The notes under the pieces were generated by a model. It saw only the letters and a list, made by a program, of their open reading frames with translations. It had not been told where the DNA came from and ran no database searches. From Labrys miyagiensis (GTDB lineage: Bacteria; Pseudomonadota; Alphaproteobacteria; Rhizobiales; Labraceae), in NCBI RefSeq assembly GCF_030160835.1, contig NZ_BSPC01000066.1:124001-188000 (forward strand): 64,000 nucleotides of DNA. Direction: 5' to 3'. The translations under genes and the position numbers were made by a program. The first letter of the stretch is position 1; each line of letters opens with the position of its first letter. Shown in pieces: positions 47,201 to 56,685 of the stretch.

Positions 47201-50200
47201 CTTGGTGCTGGTGATCTTGCGCTCCAGCACGACGTCGTCCATCACCTGCGTCACATATTTTGCCGAGCCCTGGCTGAAATCGCTGGCCTGCAGCGTCGAG
47301 GTCCAGTTGCGGTGGATGAGGCGCGCCGTCATCTCCAGCCCTTCGACCGGATCGCCCTTGCCGTCCACGGCCAGGATCTGCGGCTCGATGCTGCCGGGCT
47401 GCGGTACGTAGCGCGGCACTTTGAGGCCGAGCGCGAAGGGCGGGATGGCGTAGACATTGGTGATGCTGCGCACTTGCAGATCGTCGTCCCCCGTCACCGT
47501 CGCCTCGATCATGTAGCGCCGCGGCTGCGCCGTCGGCTCGATCGTGGTGTCGAAGCTGATCCGTGCAGCGCCGCCGGCATCGGTGCGGCCGTCACGCTCC
47601 AGTGTGGGCGAGGATTTGAACTCGTCGGCGCCCGAATAGCGCGCATCCGTGGAGAACAGGAAGCCCTCATGGCCCGGCGGCGCCCAGTTGTAGGGATACT
47701 GCATGGCGCGCCAGTGGATGGGACGATCGGCCAGCAGACCGCCCGCAAAGTAGCGTGCGATCAGGTCGACATTGAAGGAGGCATCGAGCGGCGCGGTTTG
47801 CGGATTGTTGAGCACGACCTCGAAGGTCGGGAGCCGATAGGCTTCCTTCTTGAAGGTGATGCTGCCGCACTGGGTGGTGTTGTCGGCCTGCTCGGTGTTC
47901 TGGTCGTCGCCGCTCTGGTCATCGGCGTTCTGGTTGTCGCCGGCCTGGCTGTCATCCGGCTGTGCTGCGCCGGCCTGGTTGTCGTCAGCCTGGTCATCGG
48001 ACTGATCATCGCCGGGCTGGTCCGCCGAGCCGGACTTCTGCCCCTGCTGGTCGCCATCATCAGCGCCCTTCGGCTTGGGGCTGCCGAGCTCGAAATGCAC
48101 TTCATAGTCACCGGTCGCCGGCGTGTTGGCGTCGAACTTGTCGTAGAAGCTGCCATACTCGTCGAGCTTCACCGGCACGCGCCATTCCTGCTTGTCGGGG
48201 CCGGTGATGACGAGCTGGCCGCTCTTCTTTGCGAGGGACAGGTGCCCGCCGAGATAGTTGCGGACATAGCCCTTGATATGCACGGGCTCCTCCGGCCGAT
48301 AGATCGGCCGCTCGGTGAAGATATGGCAAAGCGTGCGGGTGTCCTCGGCGCGCTTTTCGTCCGGATTGGTGGTCCAATCCAGCCAGGCCTTGGAGGGCTT
48401 GGTCCAGTTGTCACGGGCGTATTGCGCCGGCGCGTGATCGGGATCGATAACCAGTGTGTCAAGACCTTTGGTCACGATGACACGGCGGATCGCCGCCTTG
48501 CTGCGCTGGCCGAGATCCCAGGTGAAGAAACCCTGCGCGTCGGTCATGCCGGTGGCGAGCGTCACGAACTTGTCGTCCTGCACGCCGTCGAGGCGGATCT
48601 GTGCCTGATCGATCGGCTTGCCGGTGGCGAGCGACGTTATGGCAAAGCGCACGCGGCTGGGTTCCTCCACCGCACTCAGGGTGAGATCGGTCACCTGCAC
48701 GCGCAACCAGTGCCTGATATCGCCATCCACGGCGCGCAGGCCGACGAGATAGGTTCCGGGCTGGTCCGGCCCGAGGATGTTGGCGAAGAGCGGCTTCATA
48801 TCCAAGCCGAACTTGGTGTCGACGCCGCCCTTGTGGATGGGCAGGTCCACCAGCTTCGAGACGGCGGGCGAGCCCAGTGCCTTGATGCGGGCTTCGATCG
48901 CGTCGGCCGAGGCGTCGCCGTCCTCAGCCCATTGCCGCGGCTCTTTGCCGGGCAAAGGCGGGGCATCGTCGTCCTTGGTGTCGAGACCGGCCTCCGGGAA
49001 AGGCCAGAAATCGCGCGACAGCGGATCGATTGCATGGATGCGGATATCGGCCCGGTCATAACCGCGTCCGCGCAGCGGCACCAGTTGGGGGCCGAAGCGC
49101 TCGACCACACCTTGGGAGGCATCCCAGACGATCGCCGCCTGCTCCGGGGCGAAGGCGAACTTCTGCTCGAAGCCAGCGGCCAGCGGGCGGCTGCGATCGT
49201 CCTTCAGGGTGCCGGTGGCCACGGTCAGCGTGTAGACCTGATCGGTCAGGAAGCGGCCCTTTACGACAAGGCGCGAGCCCTCGGCCGTCACCGCGAGATC
49301 GTCGACGGGCGGCGAGATGCGCAAGGCATCGCGCGCCGGGAACTGCTCGCCGGCAACCGGATTGCTCGAAAAGCGGAAGATCAGGCTGCGCCCGCGCGCG
49401 GAAGCATAGCTGGGCGCCCTGGCGTCGGCGCCATCGACGGCTTCGCCATTGTCGTCGACCGCGTCAGAACTGCTATCGGTGCCATAGGAGGTGCAGCGCA
49501 GCACGCCGTCGGTGGTGGTGGCGTCGAAGCCGTGGCCGCAATCCTTCGCGGTCATGGTGAAGGGCACGGCCGTGCGCACGCGCAGCTCGAAGGTCTGGTC
49601 GCCGAAATCGGGCGTGTCGGCGAGCTTCAGCTTGAGGATGGCCACACGGCCGTCGGGCACGCTTTGGTGAAACCGCACAACATAGGACTGCTGGTCGTCC
49701 CGGTTGTTGCGCTCGAGCGGCTGGACGTCGAAATCCTGCGCGCCCAGCATCAGGCCGCCCTCGGCGCCGATGCCGGGGGAGGGCCGGAGCTCGATCGACA
49801 GGAGACGCTTGAGAGCCGCGACGTCGACGGGTTCGGCGAAGGTCAGCGTGATCTGGTCGAGTTCGGTGACGGGCTCGTCACCGGCGGCCGGCAGCGTGGA
49901 AGCGGGCACCGGCAACAGCGGGACGAGCGAAGCCTCGCTGCCCTCAGTCTTCACCTTGATGCGGGCAAGCGGCTGCCATTTGCCGGCCGGCCGGAATTGC
50001 AGGGCACGCGGCCCGAGCCATTGCCAGGCGCCGGCAACCGCAGGCTCCATCGTCACGAAGCGCTGCGGCGCATCCTCCGGGCCGCCGGCAGCAGGGCCGG
50101 TATCGCTGGGGAAGAACACCGTTATGGGATCATAGGCGCGCAGGAATTTCTCCGGCACGATCCTGGTGCCGTCAGCCCGTTGCAGCACATCCTGGACGGG

Positions 50201-50296
50201 TGGAGCCTTGTCCTGCTGCGCGTGGGCGGCAGGCGCCAGGGCCGCGGAGGCCAGAAAAGCGGAAAGGAGAAGTGCGAATTTCGTCATGGCTTTCAC
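44300..50296 (-). CDS. Bacterial alpha-2-macroglobulin (YfhM-like) lacking the thioester cysteine
   Basis: The 1998-residue protein has a signal peptide ending AAHA and the macroglobulin layout, including TERPIYRPEEPVHIKGYVRN near 661 and the TED region near 1500. Bacterial macroglobulins trap proteases in the periplasm using a CxEQ thioester. Here the site reads YPYGSTEQ, with serine at 1521 (codon 45734-45736) replacing the cysteine, so no thioester can form. An acidic insertion rich in D, Q, N and S fills residues 743-808 (47873-48070). The start may be GTG at 50296 or ATG at 50287. The GTG overlaps the upstream gene's stop (GTGA). It is upstream of pbpC. Confidence 0.9.
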   Translation of the reverse strand: MKAMTKFALLLSAFLASAALAPAAHAQQDKAPPVQDVLQRADGTRIVPEKFLRAYDPITVFFPSDTGPAAGGPEDAPQRFVTMEPAVAGAWQWLGPRALQFRPAGKWQPLARIKVKTEGSEASLVPLLPVPASTLPAAGDEPVTELDQITLTFAEPVDVAALKRLLSIELRPSPGIGAEGGLMLGAQDFDVQPLERNNRDDQQSYVVRFHQSVPDGRVAILKLKLADTPDFGDQTFELRVRTAVPFTMTAKDCGHGFDATTTDGVLRCTSYGTDSSSDAVDDNGEAVDGADARAPSYASARGRSLIFRFSSNPVAGEQFPARDALRISPPVDDLAVTAEGSRLVVKGRFLTDQVYTLTVATGTLKDDRSRPLAAGFEQKFAFAPEQAAIVWDASQGVVERFGPQLVPLRGRGYDRADIRIHAIDPLSRDFWPFPEAGLDTKDDDAPPLPGKEPRQWAEDGDASADAIEARIKALGSPAVSKLVDLPIHKGGVDTKFGLDMKPLFANILGPDQPGTYLVGLRAVDGDIRHWLRVQVTDLTLSAVEEPSRVRFAITSLATGKPIDQAQIRLDGVQDDKFVTLATGMTDAQGFFTWDLGQRSKAAIRRVIVTKGLDTLVIDPDHAPAQYARDNWTKPSKAWLDWTTNPDEKRAEDTRTLCHIFTERPIYRPEEPVHIKGYVRNYLGGHLSLAKKSGQLVITGPDKQEWRVPVKLDEYGSFYDKFDANTPATGDYEVHFELGSPKPKGADDGDQQGQKSGSADQPGDDQSDDQADDNQAGAAQPDDSQAGDNQNADDQSGDDQNTEQADNTTQCGSITFKKEAYRLPTFEVVLNNPQTAPLDASFNVDLIARYFAGGLLADRPIHWRAMQYPYNWAPPGHEGFLFSTDARYSGADEFKSSPTLERDGRTDAGGAARISFDTTIEPTAQPRRYMIEATVTGDDDLQVRSITNVYAIPPFALGLKVPRYVPQPGSIEPQILAVDGKGDPVEGLEMTARLIHRNWTSTLQASDFSQGSAKYVTQVMDDVVLERKITSTKDIQTLALEAKEAGVYIVQLEATDRIGRRQQVSVDFFVGGNTPVTWAQAPARTATVSTDKDSYNPGETANLLIQSPFQTARALAIVEEPEGKFRYDWVDIADGYGHYALPVRKEYMPQIPVHFLIMRGRLDASTPSPSAPFDQGKPVTIAATKNVTVTPVKNIVTVSMDYPKKARPGDEVEVTLHLADDTGKPIAGDATFWMIDQAVLSLATEQPLDPLPNFIVKRQSTMALRDTRNMAFGIIPLEEVPGGDEREEMGTDNNISVRKNFTPVPIYLPDVKVGPDGTAKIKVKLPDSLTVFKLRAKAVSGPDRFGYGTGEMLIRQEIVAQPALPRFLRSGDQFEAGIIARVVEGASGNGHGTIASDGLTFQGGKDISFVWEDNKPARIGVLASVPEPKPGKQDVRLRFGVERMADHARDAVEITLPVMPDRIPTKHFEIVEIPPGGSKTLPAPQDSLRPGSFQRAITLTSDQVLVKLVAGLNTLVEYPYGSTEQRISLASSSLAFKSFSPILAAANLDSRIGSDVHNTVLAIDQSVDSDGLVGFWPHSKGNVTLTAWAYSFLVAAEKAGEPVDKALSDRLATVLKLSLRSDYSHLLTGSELRERAEALTALAEGGKLDAAYLAELARSAALMPNVSVARMTSAAAGADNADQRLVGGLADTMWSRIRVLSRDGQLVYDGQTEDDGNPVILPSETRSLAEMVRAAALTSQTDPRFPALKTALLNLGQGDGWGSTNATSAAIRALASVWQRPTMPLPLKLAQGSNVQNLTLDANTPVLREVTLDSSAATVSNTGNAPALALVETSYVSAEPGYQAQAESQGFALTRTLYRVPNGDAPLEKLVPDSSGAIQLKVGDVLEERVELVVSQDRTHVAMTVPLAAGLEPLNPNIATAPAEATPSMAPTLPADWVSYGDDRMFYAYESLPKGNYTVAYRMRALIPGTYTEPSALAETMYVKGVGGTSAAARIVVSK

Positions 50297-53200
50297 TTCG
50301 ATTCCGCGGGCTTGAGGCCGGCACGCTGCAGATAATCAGAGGCAATTTCGGGGGGCGGTCCGGCGGGCGGCGGCGACAGGCCGATCACGGCCGGCCGGAC
50401 GATGAGCGTCGGTGCGTCCGCCGGCGCCCGTGCTTCGAGAAGGTAACGGCCGGGTTCGAGCTTGTTGAGCTGATTGAGCCCCTCGCCGAGGACCTTGCCC
50501 TGGGCATCGAGCAGGTGGGCCTTGGCAAGATCGGGATCGGAACGCAGGCCGACACCGATATTGCCTGACGTCTTGACCTCGAAGCCGAACAGGGCCGAGG
50601 TGCCCGGCGCCAGCACCACGGGTGCGCCGACCCCCTCGCCGACAGGAATGACGGGTGTCGATGTCACGTCCATTGAGCCCGACAACGGTCCCTCATGGGT
50701 GGAATAGACGGTCAGCACGGCGTCTGCGGCCCCGAGGTAGCGGTGCAGTTCGGCTCCCGTGGGGAAGAGCTGCAGGTCGCGGCGCCCGTTCTGCTCCAGC
50801 GCAATGATGACGGGTGCGTCGGTGCTGACATCGAGCACCGTCGGCTGGGCCGGGCTCAGCCGGAACGCCATGGCGGGACCCGCGAGCTCGACGCTTCGCG
50901 GCAGGGCCAGGGCCTGCGCCTCGGGCGTGGGCCAGGGCGATTTCCCCTCATGCTCGAGCCACAGCACCACCAGCCCGGCGCCATGATCGACGACGAGTTC
51001 GCCGGGGCCGGAAACCGGGATCGTATCGCCATGCCGGACCTTGCCGTCCAACCCGATTAAGGTTGCCTCACCGCCCGAGACCTTGAGCACATCCCCTCTC
51101 GCCGCCTCCACCGAGATCTGCTCCGATCCGGCCGTGCCGAAAAAGCGGCGCCGGATCTGGCCGGCCCCGAGGGGCTGGGCCTGGCCCAGGGAAAGGCCGA
51201 CGCGGGCCGAAGCGGCGTGATCGCCGAGATTGACCAGCCAGATCTCGCCGGCGCTGGTGGCAAGGCTCCGCGACAGGGAGGCAGCGCCCGACCAAGTGTT
51301 CAGGGACTGGGCATCGCTCGGCACCGCAATGACGGCGATGCCGGGCGCCAGATCGAGCGTGAGCCGCTTGACGCCGGCGGGCAGCTTCACCGGCTGTGCG
51401 CTGAAGCCGGGAATGGCGGCGCTATAGCTGCCATCCGCCGTCACAGGGGCGAGCACGGTGACATCAACGGGCGTGAGGCGCATCTGCAGCGCCTCGTCGT
51501 CGCCGGCATTCCAGATGCGCAGCGCTTCACGGCCGGCCACGGCGACGGCGCTCTTGTCGACGACGCCCATGCCGCGTCCGGCATTGAGGCCCGGCTGGCC
51601 GAAGGCCGACTCGGCTCGCCAGAAGCGGGTCTTGCCGGGCGGCGAAGCCGTGACGGGCAGGATCGCCTGATCGCCCGCCGGCAGCGAAAGGGCGATTTCG
51701 CTGTTCGTCGCGGCCGGCGTCACGCGCACATCGCCGTCGTGGGTCGCCACCAGCCAGAGACGGTCCGACTGCGGTGCGAACAATCCGGATGACACGGCGG
51801 TGAGAGGACGGTCTGGACTTGCGCCCGCCAGGAAGTCCGAGGCGCCGTCCAGTTGCGTCAGCCCGGCTGCGGGCGCGTGCACGAGCGCCGCGTTCAGCGT
51901 AAGGCCAGGGATATCGAGGGACACGGGTTCCAGGGCGACATCGCCAGGCTCCCGCAGGTCACGGGCAACGCTCTGCGCACCTATCCGGATGGCAGCCGCG
52001 CCGCCATCCAGAGTCCACACCGAGGCGCGCCACTGACCGCTGTCCCCATCCGAAGCCGGCCAGGCCAGGATGGGAGCGTGGCCGCGAGCGAAGGCCTGCG
52101 GATGCCAGATGCCGTCAGCGCCATGCTTCTCGACCGAGAGAACAAGGTCGGCGGTCGATTTGGCCGCCACCATGGTGAGCTGGTCCTTGGCCCCGGGAGG
52201 CAGGGGGAAGGCAAAGACGGAGGCGCCGTCGGCAGTGGCCGATGTGCCGAAAGCGAGGGCAGGTTGCGCTGCCTCCTGCGGCAGAGCCAACTGCACCTCG
52301 ATCTTCGATGAGTCGTCATTGCTCGAGGCCCCACCGCTGGAATCGGTGCTCTGGTCGTCGGAGGCATCGTCCGGCTGGCTCCCAGCCTTGCCCGCGGCGG
52401 CTGCATCGTCGAGCGACAGCGTGTAGGAGCCGGCGGCCAGGCGGCGGGACAAGGTGATGTTCCAGTCGTCGGTGCGGCCGGCCAGGCGTTCGATTACCGT
52501 GCCGCTTGCGTCCTTCAACTCGCCCTTGATCTCGATGCGGCCGAAACTGCTGAGACTCACGACGCGATCCTCGGCGATGGCGAAGGGGAGTTCCGCCGGC
52601 AGGTCGACGAAGCGCGCCTCGCCGGGCTGCAGGGCCGTGGTGTTCAGGGTGATGCCGTAGTCGAGCCGATCGTCATGGGCGAGGCTGGTGAGGTCGATGC
52701 GATAATGCCCCGCTTTCAGGTGGCCGCTGAACTGCGGATCGGCCACGAATTTCGCCACCTGCTGCTTGTCGTTGCGGGTGAGCGTGCCGACCATGCCTTC
52801 AGTGAGCCCGATGCTGACATCGGCTTCGCCGGCGAGGTCGAAGGTCCAGCTGTCGGGGACGCGCGGGGCATCCTTGGCCTCGGGTTCACGCCATTGGAAA
52901 TTCTGCGTCTGGTTGAAGGCCAGCGGATGCGGGCCATGGCCCTGCAACTGGGGCGGATCCTCGACCGGGCGCAGCCGGGCGACGAAGCGCGTGTCGACCT
53001 CGCGGGGCAGGATCACCAGGCGATATTTGCCGGACTGCAGATCCTGGTCGAGGGAGGAGAGGGGACCCGGCACCGTGAGCGGCCAGCCATCGGCGTCTTC
53101 CAGCCTGGCGGTAAGGTCGTTGCCGAGCGCGTAGAGGTCGAGATGGTAGTGGCCCGCCTTGGCGATCTCGATCGGCACGATCGCGCCCTGTCCACCCGCG

Positions 53201-55830
53201 AGGGCGCCGCGGCTGCTGCCATCGGGCACGAGGGAGATGGCGGTGGCCAGAGGCGCCGGCGCGGCGCTGAGGCCGAGATGGCCGGAGGAATTCTGCGCGG
53301 AGACATCGATCTGGTAGGTCCCGGCGCGCAGATAGGTCTGCAGCAGCGCGTTGTGGCCATCGCCATTGTCGGAGGCCTGGCCCAGCTTGGGCAGGAAGGA
53401 CGTGCTGATGCCGAGCGAGGTCTGCAAACGCCCTGATGTCTCGAGACGGTAGAGGCCTCCATCGGGTACGTCGAGCCGATAGAAGGCGTTCGCGCCCTCG
53501 TGCAGGTCGAAATAATGCGGCTGGCCGGCGGTCAAAGGCTCGCGGGCGGGGCGCTCCAGCGGCGCGGCGGCTGCCGGATCCTGCTGCCAGGATACGCCCA
53601 GCGCGCGGGGAGCCGGCGGAGCCTTGAAATGCAAAGTGAGGACGCGGCCCTTGCCATCAGCCTGCTCGTTGTCGGCGGTGAAGGGGACGGAATTGCCGAC
53701 GATATCGACGGCGCTGATCGTGCCGCCTTGGGGCACATGCACGTCAATGTCCAACGGCTGAGCGCTATCGCCGGCCGATTGCCACAGCGTCAGCGGGCGG
53801 CTCTGCAGATCGGCGGGCAAGGACACAGCACGCGGTCCGGTCAGGAGGCCGGGGGCCACATTGGTGATGATATCGTAACTCGTCGCCTTGTCGGCTTGCT
53901 GGAGGCCGAATGAGATCGTGGTGCGCCTAGGGGAAGGCGGCTGAACGGGGATCGTCGTGCCCGGCGGCCCGAACATCAGGTCGAGGATGCCGCCGGCATT
54001 GTTGTCGGGTTCGACGGTCAGCAAATAGTAGCCGGCATCGAGATCGAAGACGGCGGGATTACGGCCATCGGCACGCGGCGCATTGCCGATAAGGACCGGG
54101 CTCATGCCCGCGCGTATGGCGGGTCCCGAAGAGCGTATGGCGATCGGCCCGGGCTGCGTCATCTCGAACAGCAGCGAGGTTTGCCCGCGCAGGTTGAACT
54201 TGTGCCGCCAGGCCTGGCCAGGCCCCAGCTGAGGCATGTCCTGGGCCACGACGCTCGATTTGCCCTGGGCGTCGTTGCGCTGGAGCACCGCGGTCGCCGG
54301 AATCTCGTCCCCACCCTCGCCTGCGACATCGACGCTGATGAGATTGGGTACGGAGCCATCGAAACGGGCGTGGTTGGAAAAATACAGGCCCCGCAGCTGG
54401 AAGGGCTGACCTTCGTAACCCGTCACCTCGACAACAGCGGGCTGGTCGCTCCTTGCCAGCGAAAGAGTGGTCACTGGCTCGCGACTGGTCTTGTCGATGG
54501 TAGCGCCCTGGAAAGCGGGCGAGGCCCCGGACAGGCGGGCAGCCCGCAGCCCGGTGGGCGCCGACTGCGGCAATTGCAGGCGGAAGGTATCGAAATCGGC
54601 GGGGGCCTCGAAGCGCTCCGAGCCAAAGGGTCCGATGACGCCCTCGGCAATGCCAGCGGCCAGCGACCGTTGCGTGCCGGTGCGGATATGGAAGGGTTCA
54701 GTCGTATCCGAATTGGTCCAGACCAGCTTCTCGCCACCATAGGCGGTGACGAGATAACGGCCTGGCTCGACCTTGCCGCTGAGCGCAGCCCGCGTCATCG
54801 GCAGGCCGGGCTTCGTTTCAAAGATCGACAGCGCCGGCGCGATGTCGACGAGATCGGTACCGTCCCGCCACAGCCGCAGGTCCTGGAGCGAACGGCCGAC
54901 AGCCTCGACATAGACGACCCCGTCGCCGGGAACATCGATCCAATAGGAGCGCTGCTGGAGATCGCTGAGCTTGGCATCGATAGGCTTTTGAGCCGTCAAG
55001 GTGGTCGCCGGCTGTTCCAGCTCGAGATAGGCCTGCGCCGTGAGCTTGACGTCGCCGCTGGCGCCCTTGGCCCCGAAAGTCCGGATCTTGTAGGTGCCCT
55101 TGTCGAGCAGCGCATCCACGCGGCCGTCGCTCGCCCCGGGCGCGCCCATTTGGTTGCCCGGCCCGCTGATCATGTCGACGAGCTGGAGCGCCAAGCCGGT
55201 GCTGCTCTGGGTGCGGATGACGATGTGACCCGGTACATCGACGGTCATCAGCGTGCTGCTATCCTGCCCGGCTGGCAGATGATCCGCGGCCAGGCGCGGT
55301 TGGGGCCCGGCGAACGGCAAAGGCTTGGCTGATGTCGGGACGGCGGCGGGTGCGGCCTGCGGTACGGAGGCGGCGGGAGGTTGCGGCGCCTCCTGCGCCT
55401 GGGGAGCGGGCTCAGTGGCCGGAGCGGGAGAAGCGGGCGGCACGGCCTGATTCGCCGGCGCGGTGGCCGGCGCGGCTTCGGCAACCAGGGCCTGAAGGGC
55501 CGCGAGGCGCGCCTGATAGCTCGCAGCCAGGCATTTCGACAGGCGGGCCCGGTCCGAGGACACGCAGGATTTGTTGCGGTCCGCCAGCCAGCGGCGCTGC
55601 TTGAGGCGCAGATCGGCGAGCTTCGCGGGATCATTGCCGAGAGCGGCCAGCGCCTGCCGGTAGCTGTCCGCCAGGGCCGTATCCTGGGCAATCAGGGCGG
55701 GAGAGGCGCAGATCGCCTTTTCGATCGGGGTCTGGGCCTTGCCGCAATCGAAGGATTGCGCTTGGCAGACCAGCGGAAACAGGCTGAAACCGAGGACAAG
55801 GACCGTAGGCAAGCGAAGGGCAAAGGCCAT
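50293..55830 (-). CDS. Giant exported protein: LprI-like domain plus repeated beta-sandwich modules
   Basis: The 1845-residue protein has a signal peptide (to about 24) and an LprI-like domain of the lysozyme-inhibitor family at about 26-115 (FDCGKAQTPIEKAICASP, LKQRRWLADRNKSC, with the paired cysteines). An alanine- and proline-rich linker runs from about 116 to 175. The remaining 1650 residues look like repeated beta-sandwich modules with a G-x-Y-x-hydrophobic strand at about 245, 357, 600, 792, 837, 893, 934, 1041, 1134 and 1794, similar to pre-peptidase (PPC) modules. An acidic S/D-rich insert is at about 1150-1175. No protease motif was seen. It overlaps the macroglobulin gene by 4 bases, so the two probably act together in the periplasm. 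Confidence 0.8.
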   Translation of the reverse strand: MAFALRLPTVLVLGFSLFPLVCQAQSFDCGKAQTPIEKAICASPALIAQDTALADSYRQALAALGNDPAKLADLRLKQRRWLADRNKSCVSSDRARLSKCLAASYQARLAALQALVAEAAPATAPANQAVPPASPAPATEPAPQAQEAPQPPAASVPQAAPAAVPTSAKPLPFAGPQPRLAADHLPAGQDSSTLMTVDVPGHIVIRTQSSTGLALQLVDMISGPGNQMGAPGASDGRVDALLDKGTYKIRTFGAKGASGDVKLTAQAYLELEQPATTLTAQKPIDAKLSDLQQRSYWIDVPGDGVVYVEAVGRSLQDLRLWRDGTDLVDIAPALSIFETKPGLPMTRAALSGKVEPGRYLVTAYGGEKLVWTNSDTTEPFHIRTGTQRSLAAGIAEGVIGPFGSERFEAPADFDTFRLQLPQSAPTGLRAARLSGASPAFQGATIDKTSREPVTTLSLARSDQPAVVEVTGYEGQPFQLRGLYFSNHARFDGSVPNLISVDVAGEGGDEIPATAVLQRNDAQGKSSVVAQDMPQLGPGQAWRHKFNLRGQTSLLFEMTQPGPIAIRSSGPAIRAGMSPVLIGNAPRADGRNPAVFDLDAGYYLLTVEPDNNAGGILDLMFGPPGTTIPVQPPSPRRTTISFGLQQADKATSYDIITNVAPGLLTGPRAVSLPADLQSRPLTLWQSAGDSAQPLDIDVHVPQGGTISAVDIVGNSVPFTADNEQADGKGRVLTLHFKAPPAPRALGVSWQQDPAAAAPLERPAREPLTAGQPHYFDLHEGANAFYRLDVPDGGLYRLETSGRLQTSLGISTSFLPKLGQASDNGDGHNALLQTYLRAGTYQIDVSAQNSSGHLGLSAAPAPLATAISLVPDGSSRGALAGGQGAIVPIEIAKAGHYHLDLYALGNDLTARLEDADGWPLTVPGPLSSLDQDLQSGKYRLVILPREVDTRFVARLRPVEDPPQLQGHGPHPLAFNQTQNFQWREPEAKDAPRVPDSWTFDLAGEADVSIGLTEGMVGTLTRNDKQQVAKFVADPQFSGHLKAGHYRIDLTSLAHDDRLDYGITLNTTALQPGEARFVDLPAELPFAIAEDRVVSLSSFGRIEIKGELKDASGTVIERLAGRTDDWNITLSRRLAAGSYTLSLDDAAAAGKAGSQPDDASDDQSTDSSGGASSNDDSSKIEVQLALPQEAAQPALAFGTSATADGASVFAFPLPPGAKDQLTMVAAKSTADLVLSVEKHGADGIWHPQAFARGHAPILAWPASDGDSGQWRASVWTLDGGAAAIRIGAQSVARDLREPGDVALEPVSLDIPGLTLNAALVHAPAAGLTQLDGASDFLAGASPDRPLTAVSSGLFAPQSDRLWLVATHDGDVRVTPAATNSEIALSLPAGDQAILPVTASPPGKTRFWRAESAFGQPGLNAGRGMGVVDKSAVAVAGREALRIWNAGDDEALQMRLTPVDVTVLAPVTADGSYSAAIPGFSAQPVKLPAGVKRLTLDLAPGIAVIAVPSDAQSLNTWSGAASLSRSLATSAGEIWLVNLGDHAASARVGLSLGQAQPLGAGQIRRRFFGTAGSEQISVEAARGDVLKVSGGEATLIGLDGKVRHGDTIPVSGPGELVVDHGAGLVVLWLEHEGKSPWPTPEAQALALPRSVELAGPAMAFRLSPAQPTVLDVSTDAPVIIALEQNGRRDLQLFPTGAELHRYLGAADAVLTVYSTHEGPLSGSMDVTSTPVIPVGEGVGAPVVLAPGTSALFGFEVKTSGNIGVGLRSDPDLAKAHLLDAQGKVLGEGLNQLNKLEPGRYLLEARAPADAPTLIVRPAVIGLSPPPAGPPPEIASDYLQRAGLKPAESK

Positions 55831-56052
55831 GGATGACTCGTTTCTTATGTCGTCGGCAAGCTAGTCAGTACGGGTTACCAAAGGTCAAGACAAGGAGAGG
55901 AAACCATGGCCTGTTGACAGTCTTTAAACACAGGAAGGCATGGCCGGCAGTTCCTCCAGGGACACCCGTTCGGGAATTGGATTGAACGTCGTTGAAAAGC
56001 AGCCTCTCATGCCGAATGTCGGCATTCAACGGTGGGCTGTAGGAGAAGCGTG

Positions 56053-56685
56053 ATGAAGGTCGATTTCTTCTTCGGCGTCGGCAGCCGCTATTCCTATCTG
56101 GCCGCTGCCAGCATCGATGAGATCGAAGCCCGGACGGGAGCCCTCGTTCGCTGGCGGGTGGTCTACAGTCCCGATCTCATCCGCCATGCGGGAAGTGATC
56201 CGTTCCAGCAGGACAGCCTGCGCGGCCAATACCGGCCTACCTATCGCAGCCTCGATGTTGAGCGCTGGGCGAATTTCCTCGACATCCCCTATCGCGAACC
56301 AGATTTCGCCGTGGCGGATTGGCGCCATATCGCGCTCTGGGCGGTTGCCGCCGAACGCCTCGGCATGGGCGTGGTGTTCGCGAGGGCCGCGTTCGAAGTT
56401 GCCTTCGCCGAGGGCCGGCCGCCGCGCTCGCAAGCGGAACTCGCCGGCCTTGCAGCGCAAGCGGGCCTCGACCCCGGCCCGCTGGCCGAGGTGATAGGTA
56501 CCGGCGATGCCGAGCTGGCACTGGAGCACAACCTGTCGCAAGCCCTCGCGGCCGGCTGCTTCGGCGTGCCGTCCTTCGTGACCGACGACGGAAAAATTCG
56601 AAACAGCCAAAAATTACCCATGAGTCACAGGATTCTAGCCTATATCGGCCGAAAATTGACATTGAGGCCTGAATCGACTAGTTAA
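56053..56685 (+). CDS. DsbA-fold HCCA isomerase-like protein with replaced C-terminus
   Basis: The N-terminal 170 residues follow the 2-hydroxychromene-2-carboxylate isomerase / GST-kappa pattern: KVDFFFGVGSRYSYLA, RWRVVYSPDLI, DWRHIALWAVAAERLG and the late GCFGVPSFV. Normally this is followed by a DG-x-x-F-W-G-x-D-R-type ending. Here the match stops at TDDG (about 56592) and about 35 unrelated, AT-rich residues follow to the stop. This suggests the original 3' end was displaced by island insertion. The enzyme may be impaired. The ATG at 56053 has AGGAGA upstream and was chosen over GTG at 56032. Confidence 0.78.
   Translation: MKVDFFFGVGSRYSYLAAASIDEIEARTGALVRWRVVYSPDLIRHAGSDPFQQDSLRGQYRPTYRSLDVERWANFLDIPYREPDFAVADWRHIALWAVAAERLGMGVVFARAAFEVAFAEGRPPRSQAELAGLAAQAGLDPGPLAEVIGTGDAELALEHNLSQALAAGCFGVPSFVTDDGKIRNSQKLPMSHRILAYIGRKLTLRPESTS

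Noticed and set aside
46649-50335. 1228-residue open frame on the plus strand opposite the macroglobulin gene
   Set aside because: It is an antisense shadow: in GC-rich DNA the frame opposite a real gene stays open. Its translation is His/Arg/Gly-rich without any domain, while the minus strand encodes a clear macroglobulin.
56590-56660. Possible tRNA remnant as integration site at the island junction
   Set aside because: A GGCTAGAATCCTGTG-like stretch on the minus strand recalls a T-arm, but the stems do not pair and no cloverleaf can be drawn.
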